Assembly: GCA_015680685.1 (NCBI GenBank) | Contig: MNCI01019132.1 | Coordinates: forward strand, 167,609 to 193,678 | Reading direction: 5' to 3' | Length of the DNA stretch: 26,070 bases | DNA from: Gnetum montanum | Taxonomy: Eukaryota > Streptophyta > Gnetopsida > Gnetales > Gnetaceae | In this document: in pieces, positions 20,933 through 26,070 of the stretch | How the letters are laid out: every line of letters begins with the position of its first letter | Position numbering within the stretch: position 1 is the stretch's first letter | The notes under the pieces: model-generated | What the model was told of the DNA's origin: nothing | The model's input: only the letters and a program-made list of their open reading frames with translations | Databases searched by the model: none | Program-made: the position numbers and the translations under genes

Positions 20933-21516
20933 ATCCATCTTTCACTTTCAATTCTAAGATGATGAAAACTTAAGGGAAGCTTGCTGATAGCATTATGATA
21001 CTTGATAAGAATAGCAATTAAGAGATAGTGAGCTTCTACATTTAGTTTATTAGATCTAATGTGGTGTAAATAAAATTTCTTCTTACCTTTCACATTAGTT
21101 CACATCTGTGTTAAAACTTTATACTTGACTAGTTGGAAAATATCCTTAGAATTTTATTGCATGTCCTCCTAAGAGATATCTCATTTTCTCAACTATTACA
21201 TCCCTTGAAAATACTAACCACAGTCTTGCAAATCCTCAAGAACTACTTTCAAGAATTTGTCTTGTCTTAAGATATGCAAGCTATAAGTGTATGTAATGAA
21301 TTGACACAAGGCTTCTACTTCTAAAGGTAATAAATCATATTCACATAATAACATTAAGGTATTTTCATCTTTACCTTTAACTCATCAAGAAGAAAATTTT
21401 TTTCCACTCTTTCAATATCTTTCCAAAGTTTATCATGGAGTCTAGATCCCAAACAACACATCCATACAATATAGTAGGATAAATGATAGTATGAAAAAAT
21501 TATTCTTTTAACCTTC
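20933..21516 (-). pseudogene. LINE (L1-type) ORF2 C-terminal remnant
   Basis: With frameshifts and stops, the minus strand reads TILYGCVVWD (about 21470-21440), LWKDIERVEKNFLLDELKVK, LLCEYDLLPLEVEAL (about 21340), then HNAISKLPLSFHHLRIESERW ending at 20933. These are the ordered landmarks after the RT palm of plant L1 LINEs. The upper end is cut by element C at 21517; the lower end is cut by the copia element and resumes below 19294. Confidence 0.68.
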
Positions 21517-22369
21517 TGATGAGCAATGAGGTACCCCTGTGCTCAACCATATGAATACGAGCATGTCATGCATGATCCGGTCGAATTCCAAGGACTAAGT
21601 GATTATGTGCCCTTATGGAACAAGGATGGGTTGGTTGATTGTTGTCTTCCCAAGCTTACCTATATGTCATGATTGTATGGTTAAGTAAGCTTGAGGCATA
21701 TGATTTTTATAGCTTTTATATTTTTATGTCCTGCGCTAGTAGGGAAGGAGAGAGATAACTAAGTGACTAATTTAACTTAACTACTCATTAACTAAGTTCT
21801 AACTAATCCTAACACCAGCATCTGTTCTCACTTACTATACACATCCTAAACCAATGCAACACTACTGGGATTACCAAACGCTAATCGTTACTGGGTTACC
21901 AAGTGTTACATGCATGCTCGAAGTGATCGTATTAAGTGTATTTTAATGATTTTCTTAATTGATCAAAATGAATTGCTATGCTAGTAACAGAAATGTAAAA
22001 ATGCATAAAATAAAATAAAATAAAATAAATGCATAAGAAAATAAAATAAAATAAATGCGTAAGAAAACAAATCTCAAGTGCTACAAGGATGAATCGAAGA
22101 GCTCATCTTTATTGCTGTACACAAGGTATGCTTAGGTACACAATCCTCAAATAAAGATCCATCCATACTTTGACCTCCTACTACGGGCACTTGGAAAATA
22201 CTCTAACTTTCAAACAGACTACAAGAGTTTCACTACTTGACTACTAAAAGACTTTTTTTCCAATTGTGCGCCTTGGCATTGTATTTATAGGCTTGGGAGC
22301 AACTACTCTAATAATTAGAGTAACCACTCTAATAATTAGAATAAACTGCTAGAGTAACTACTCTCATCA
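21517..22369 (-). repeat. 3' LTR of Ty3/gypsy element C
   Basis: An 853-bp LTR, TGATGAG to CTCATCA. On the minus strand it has CTCTAATTATTAGAG palindromes (22306-22320 and a near copy at 22327-22341), TATAAATA (near 22290) and an AATAAAG signal near 22110. The end segment next to 21517 is shared with A and B. It adjoins LINE sequence at 21516. Confidence 0.85.
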
Positions 22370-22380
22370 TACCCCCATGA
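22370..22380 (-). other. Polypurine tract of element C
   Basis: Minus-strand TCATGGGGGTA abuts the LTR start, identical to the core of the tract of A. Confidence 0.75.
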
Positions 22381-24288
22381 CTGAATGAAAACTTATCCTC
22401 GAGTTCCTTATAAAATATTGGGAAGGTATGGGATTATTGACTAATTGACAACTGATGGTGGAATGGGGTGACAGACTCAACATGCCCACTGATAAATCAA
22501 TAAGCATATTACAACATTAGTGTTAATGACCATTGTGGTGAACACTCGTACATAAATGAAATCTAAGCCTTTATTTGGTAGCTTGTAGAGAAAGAGAGAG
22601 AAAGAAAATGAAGTGTGTTGCTGCCAATGCTAAGATTGAGCCTTCCATTGTTTATCCATAACCATGCCACCAGACTTGCTCCTTTCGTAAATGCTCCAAT
22701 TCTAATCCATCCTGAGTGCTTCCTCCAAGCCCAGTCCATTATTTGTATGATCACCATCTGCACACACAACATAGTCACAAATGAGCAAGGATAGATAAAC
22801 CACAATGTAGTTGATACCTTACCTCGATATGAAGTGCATTAGCTGAGTTGTGGTTATGGCAGAAACCAGTTCAAAGATTTATCACAGGTGACTATCCAAG
22901 GTGTAGGGGTTAGGTGAATAGTAAAATGGAGAAAATTGAAAAATTTGTGCCAGGGCCCCCACAACTAAGAGCGAACCGCCAGTAGCTATAAGATGAAAAA
23001 ATACGAGAAACAAGAAAGATGGGAAAAATAACAACAATGCTAATAAAATGGATACCATGGATGGAGATGAAACAAGAAATGATTGATTGTAGGAAATGTT
23101 TAAGGAAAAAAAGTTAACAATTGCACCAAAAAAGGAATGCTAGTAGGTCCTCCACAAAGTAGGCTCATGCCTTTTATGCCCTGACAAACCCACAAACCAA
23201 AGAGTCCGTAGGCTCTAGGAATGTCATTTGGAAGCAAGAGTTAAAAACTTACCCATAAGAATTCACCAAAGAAAAACAATGTATCAACCCAGAAATAGAC
23301 TAATGATAGAACTAACAATGAGGTGGGAAATGGGAAGAAAGATGGAGAGGAGAGAATGGAATGGAATCCCAAGAACAAGGTTGTGTAAATCCCCTTATGT
23401 ATTTCATGGTTAAGATAACTAAGTAGAACTCATCCCAAATCCAAACTCAAACCAACCACATTTAGTGACCTCACATCAATACACTTGGCTAATCCATCCT
23501 CTTGAAGCAACAAGAATGCCTTCACAAAGAGTAACCATCATCCCAAGGAGAGCGAGATGGAGAAGTAGGAAGTGAGAAAGGACCTTAGTTAGAGAGAACC
23601 TTCAGGCATGGGTAACATTTCTTTCCAGTTCCATAACCAGTGCTTGTAGCCCATATTACTTTATTATGTCTAAGGGGTGTGCTTTGAATTCTCACTTTTT
23701 CTTTTTTATTTTTTTTCTCTCTCTCTTTTGATTTTTATGCATGAGAACCACACCATGTAAAGACTTATTTTTATTCACTCAACTTCCTAATATTTGAACA
23801 ATGTCAGAGTGGTGGAAAACCCAAGAAAAAGAATCCAAGCACCCAAGAGGATGGTCAACACAAATGCATCGAATCCCCTTGAAGTCACACCCTTTTCATC
23901 CTTTGAGTCTTTCCTTGGTTTGAAAAACACCCAGCCACTAACTCATTAACAAGTTTACTTAGAAAAAGGGGACTATACAGTTCCCAGCCAAAGGAGACCA
24001 TAGAGTTGTATGGATGAGTGGACGGCTTGGACTCATTGCATGTTTTACCAAAAGAACCATACCTTAATATCATCATCATAATTCAAAGGTAAAAACAAAA
24101 CATTAGCAATCAATATGATATAATTCAATCCACCATCATGAGCACTTATTAGATGACGAATAAAAGTAAATCAAGCAAACAAAGAAATAGTAAAAACATG
24201 AACGATGGTGTAAAAAAAAGTTGAAAGAATGTGTAAAATAAAAATTCAAAAAGAACTGAGGGCCTAGAATGGTTAGCATAGGTGGCCA
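22381..24288 (-). other. Long 3' noncoding region of element C
   Basis: It matches 15447-17326 of A in order and length. It contains a 64-codon open stretch (22757-22563) starting right after a possible 60-bp intron (22817-22758). The same stretch is broken by stops in A, so coding is unproven. No known env-like domain is recognised. Confidence 0.6.
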
Positions 24289-24998
24289 TCTCCCCCATGA
24301 CTAAGTTGGAAGGAGCAGGGTTGTCCATCAAGAGAGGTAGCATGTGTATTGGCTCTCCTAAGCTCCTATAAAGGTTTGGTTTGTTGCACGTTGAGCAAAA
24401 GTTTCTTATCCAGGCTCTCAGGTTTGTATATTTTCATGGCCCATGAAGGAAAATTTGCATAAATAATATAAGGTCCTTCCCACAGTGTTTGAAATTTAGT
24501 ATGTTGTGGCACATGTGTGGGATTCTAGTAGAGAACCTTATCTCTTGGCTGATATTTGAATTTCCTAATTCTTAGGTCATGACATTGTTTATTGAAGGCC
24601 TTGTGAAATTTGTTAGATGATAGGGAAACTAATTGATTTTCATTTAGCAAGTTAAGGGTTGCTAACCATTGTTTCAGTGCTAGATCAAGGTCAAGGTTGA
24701 GGTCACATGCCGTGGATAGTGTACGGAGCTCAGTTTGAATAGGAAGCATTGGTGATTTACCATACACTAACTCATAGGAAGAGCAGCCTATAGGGAGTTT
24801 CCATGTGAAGCGGTATGCCCAAAGAGCATCATTCAGTTTAGTGCTCTAGTCTTGCTTAAACTTGCTAATGGTTATTATCAATATCTTCGTAATCTCTCTA
24901 TTGGTGACTTCTACTTGACCGTTCGCTTGGGGGTGGTATGGTGTAGTCAATTTATGCTCAACCCCTAAGTGTTGCATTAATTTTTAAAAAGCTGCACC

Positions 24999-25080
24999 TG
25001 TGAAGTGTGTACCATTGTCTAAAATAAGTGCACGTGGCNTTGTGAAGTGTGTACCATTGTCTAAAATAAGTGCACGTGGC
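24999..25080. repeat. 40-bp exact duplication around an N
   Basis: 24999-25038 and 25041-25080 are identical, separated by N and T. The repeat duplicates the integrase segment around its second catalytic Asp. Exact identity in an otherwise decayed element, plus the N, points to two contig ends that overlap but were not merged. Confidence 0.85.
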
Positions 25081-25878
25081 ACACCAAACCTATTTATAAT
25101 TTGTGGTTGAACAAATCGTGTAGTTGTAGATGATGTATAATCTTTAACAGTAGCTGCTTTGGCCCATTTTGGTAGGTAATCAATGGAAACAATAATATAA
25201 GATTTTCCATTGGACATTGGTGTAATAGGCCCCATAAAATCAATTCCCCAAATGTTGAAGGGTTCTAATGGTTGAATCCATTATTTTGAATCCTCCATTC
25301 TAGCAATCATTCCCCCATCACGTTGACAATGCTCACAAGATTGGATGAAACAATGGACATTCTAAAATAATGTAGGCCAATGATATCCTACAAGAAGGAT
25401 CTTGATGGTCATTCATCTCCCAGCATAATGACCCCCACAAGGACCCTCATGAGCATCTTGGAGAACTCGTATTTAATCTATATCGAGAACACACCATCGA
25501 ACCAAGCCATCGGGACACAATTTGTAAAGTTTCCCATTGATCTCCTTAAAGTACTTGGCTCGATGAAGAAACTGTTGTTTCTTCTTAAGGTTTAACTCTT
25601 GTGGTGTTTGTTGGGTGAGGAGATAGGTGAGAATGCTACTGTACCAGTTTATCTTCATGGGTGATTGATTATTCACTACATTAGCAAACAGGAATTCATC
25701 AGGGAAATGATCAGAAATTAGATACTCATCCTCTTTGTTGTTCCATCGCAACCAAGATAAATGATCAACAACTACATTCTTGGTGCCCTTGCAATCAATC
25801 ATCGTTAAATCAAACTCTTGTAAGATTACAAGCCATCGTATGATACGAGGGCTTACCATTAGCTTATTCATGAGGAAC

Positions 25879-25879
25879 N
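25879..25879. other. Single N at an RNase H discontinuity
   Basis: Sequence before it codes for the RNase H start (MTDVSNY) and after it for FLMNKL just before the RNase H end. Roughly 70 residues normally lying between are absent. Confidence 0.6.
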
Positions 25880-26070
25880 CATAGTTGGACACGTCAGTCA
25901 TGATATGCAATGGTTTGGACTAGTCAGGAGCTTATAAAATGGGTTTTTCTACTAGCTTATGTTTTAGAGTTTGGAAAGCTAATTTGCATTCCCTAGTCCA
26001 CTTGAAAGGTATGTCCTTTTTTGTTAATTCCACCAATGGTTTGGAAACCTTTGAAAAGTTCTCAATAAAT

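Larger units (their letters stand above)
21517..26070 (-). mobile_element. Ty3/gypsy element C, 3' half, leaves the window
   Basis: In element order: end of RT, RNase H, integrase, a 1.9-kb 3' region, polypurine tract, 3' LTR. It is the same family as A, with matching 3' region and tract, but it keeps pol. The 5' LTR, gag and most of RT lie beyond 26070. Pol has only scattered stops, so this copy is better preserved than A or B. Confidence 0.85.
24289..26070 (-). pseudogene. pol of element C: RT end, RNase H, integrase
   Basis: From 26070 down: RT thumb and RNase H start (FKWTRECKLAFQTLKHKLVE), a break at the N (25879), then SPRIIRWLVILQEFDL and the DHLSWL end of RNase H. The integrase zinc domain follows (His in DAHEG and GGHYAG, Cys-x2-Cys in SCEHCQRDGG, about 25430-25320). 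The integrase core has Asp near 25240 (GIDFMGP), Asp at 25017-25019 ([10 protein letters not shown]) and Glu at 24909-24911 (GQVEVTNREI). The last two are exactly 35 residues apart, as in DD35E enzymes. A C-terminal domain runs to the SNLVMGEMATY end near 24290. In-frame stops and a 42-bp insertion at 25039-25080 disrupt it. No chromodomain is seen. Confidence 0.88.

Noticed and set aside
25380-25595. Plus-strand 71-codon frame and others opposite pol
   Set aside because: Antisense shadows of the RNase H and integrase coding strand.

Overview
The window is eukaryotic, from a large seed-plant genome. The only intact gene is a tau-class glutathione S-transferase (GST, a plant-expanded class) with one short GT-AG intron. 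Almost everything else is old, nested retrotransposon sequence. Low gene density and heavily diverged LTRs would suit a conifer or another giant plant genome, but nothing here fixes the species.

Layout, left to right: (1) 1-435, a truncated LTR (element E) on the minus strand; (2) 1378-2169, the GST gene, minus strand; (3) 2260-3620, mostly featureless, with a 22-bp tandem duplication and one GC-richer stretch that could be an orphan exon; (4) 3625-5250, a block (D1) made of LINE 3' sequence plus the 3' end of a Ty1/copia element; (5) 5251-6988, a long decayed minus-strand ORF behind a splice-acceptor-like site; (6) 7000-8940, unassigned; (7) 8940-10644, gag and 3' sequence of a minus-strand Ty3/gypsy element (B); (8) 10645-18549, the 5' LTR of B, split by a complete plus-strand Ty3/gypsy element (A, 11101-18151) that has two LTRs, a tRNA-Asp-type primer site, gag and protease but no reverse transcriptase, RNase H or integrase; (9) 18553-21516, block D2, a LINE remnant interrupted by a 1.6-kb copia element with a perfect GTTGA target duplication; (10) 21517-26070, the 3' LTR, 3' region and pol (integrase, RNase H, end of RT) of a third minus-strand Ty3/gypsy element (C) that runs off the window.

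A, B, C and probably E belong to one family. Their LTRs start TGATnAG, have a TATAAATA box about 80-105 bp in, and (A, B, C) end in a conserved ~100-bp segment. The DLG-type protease and the PBS complementary to the tRNA-Asp 3' end are what I would expect of the Athila/Tat side of plant Ty3/gypsy. C supplies the pol domains A lacks, so A looks like a non-autonomous derivative of a C-like element. Insertion order can be read from the nesting: LINE first, copia into the LINE, B into the LINE 3' end, A into the B LTR; C also entered the LINE.

The three single Ns (10178, 25039, 25879) all sit on structural discontinuities (missing gag core, 40-bp duplication, missing RNase H core). They look like collapsed assembly gaps, so apparent deletions there should not be read as biology.
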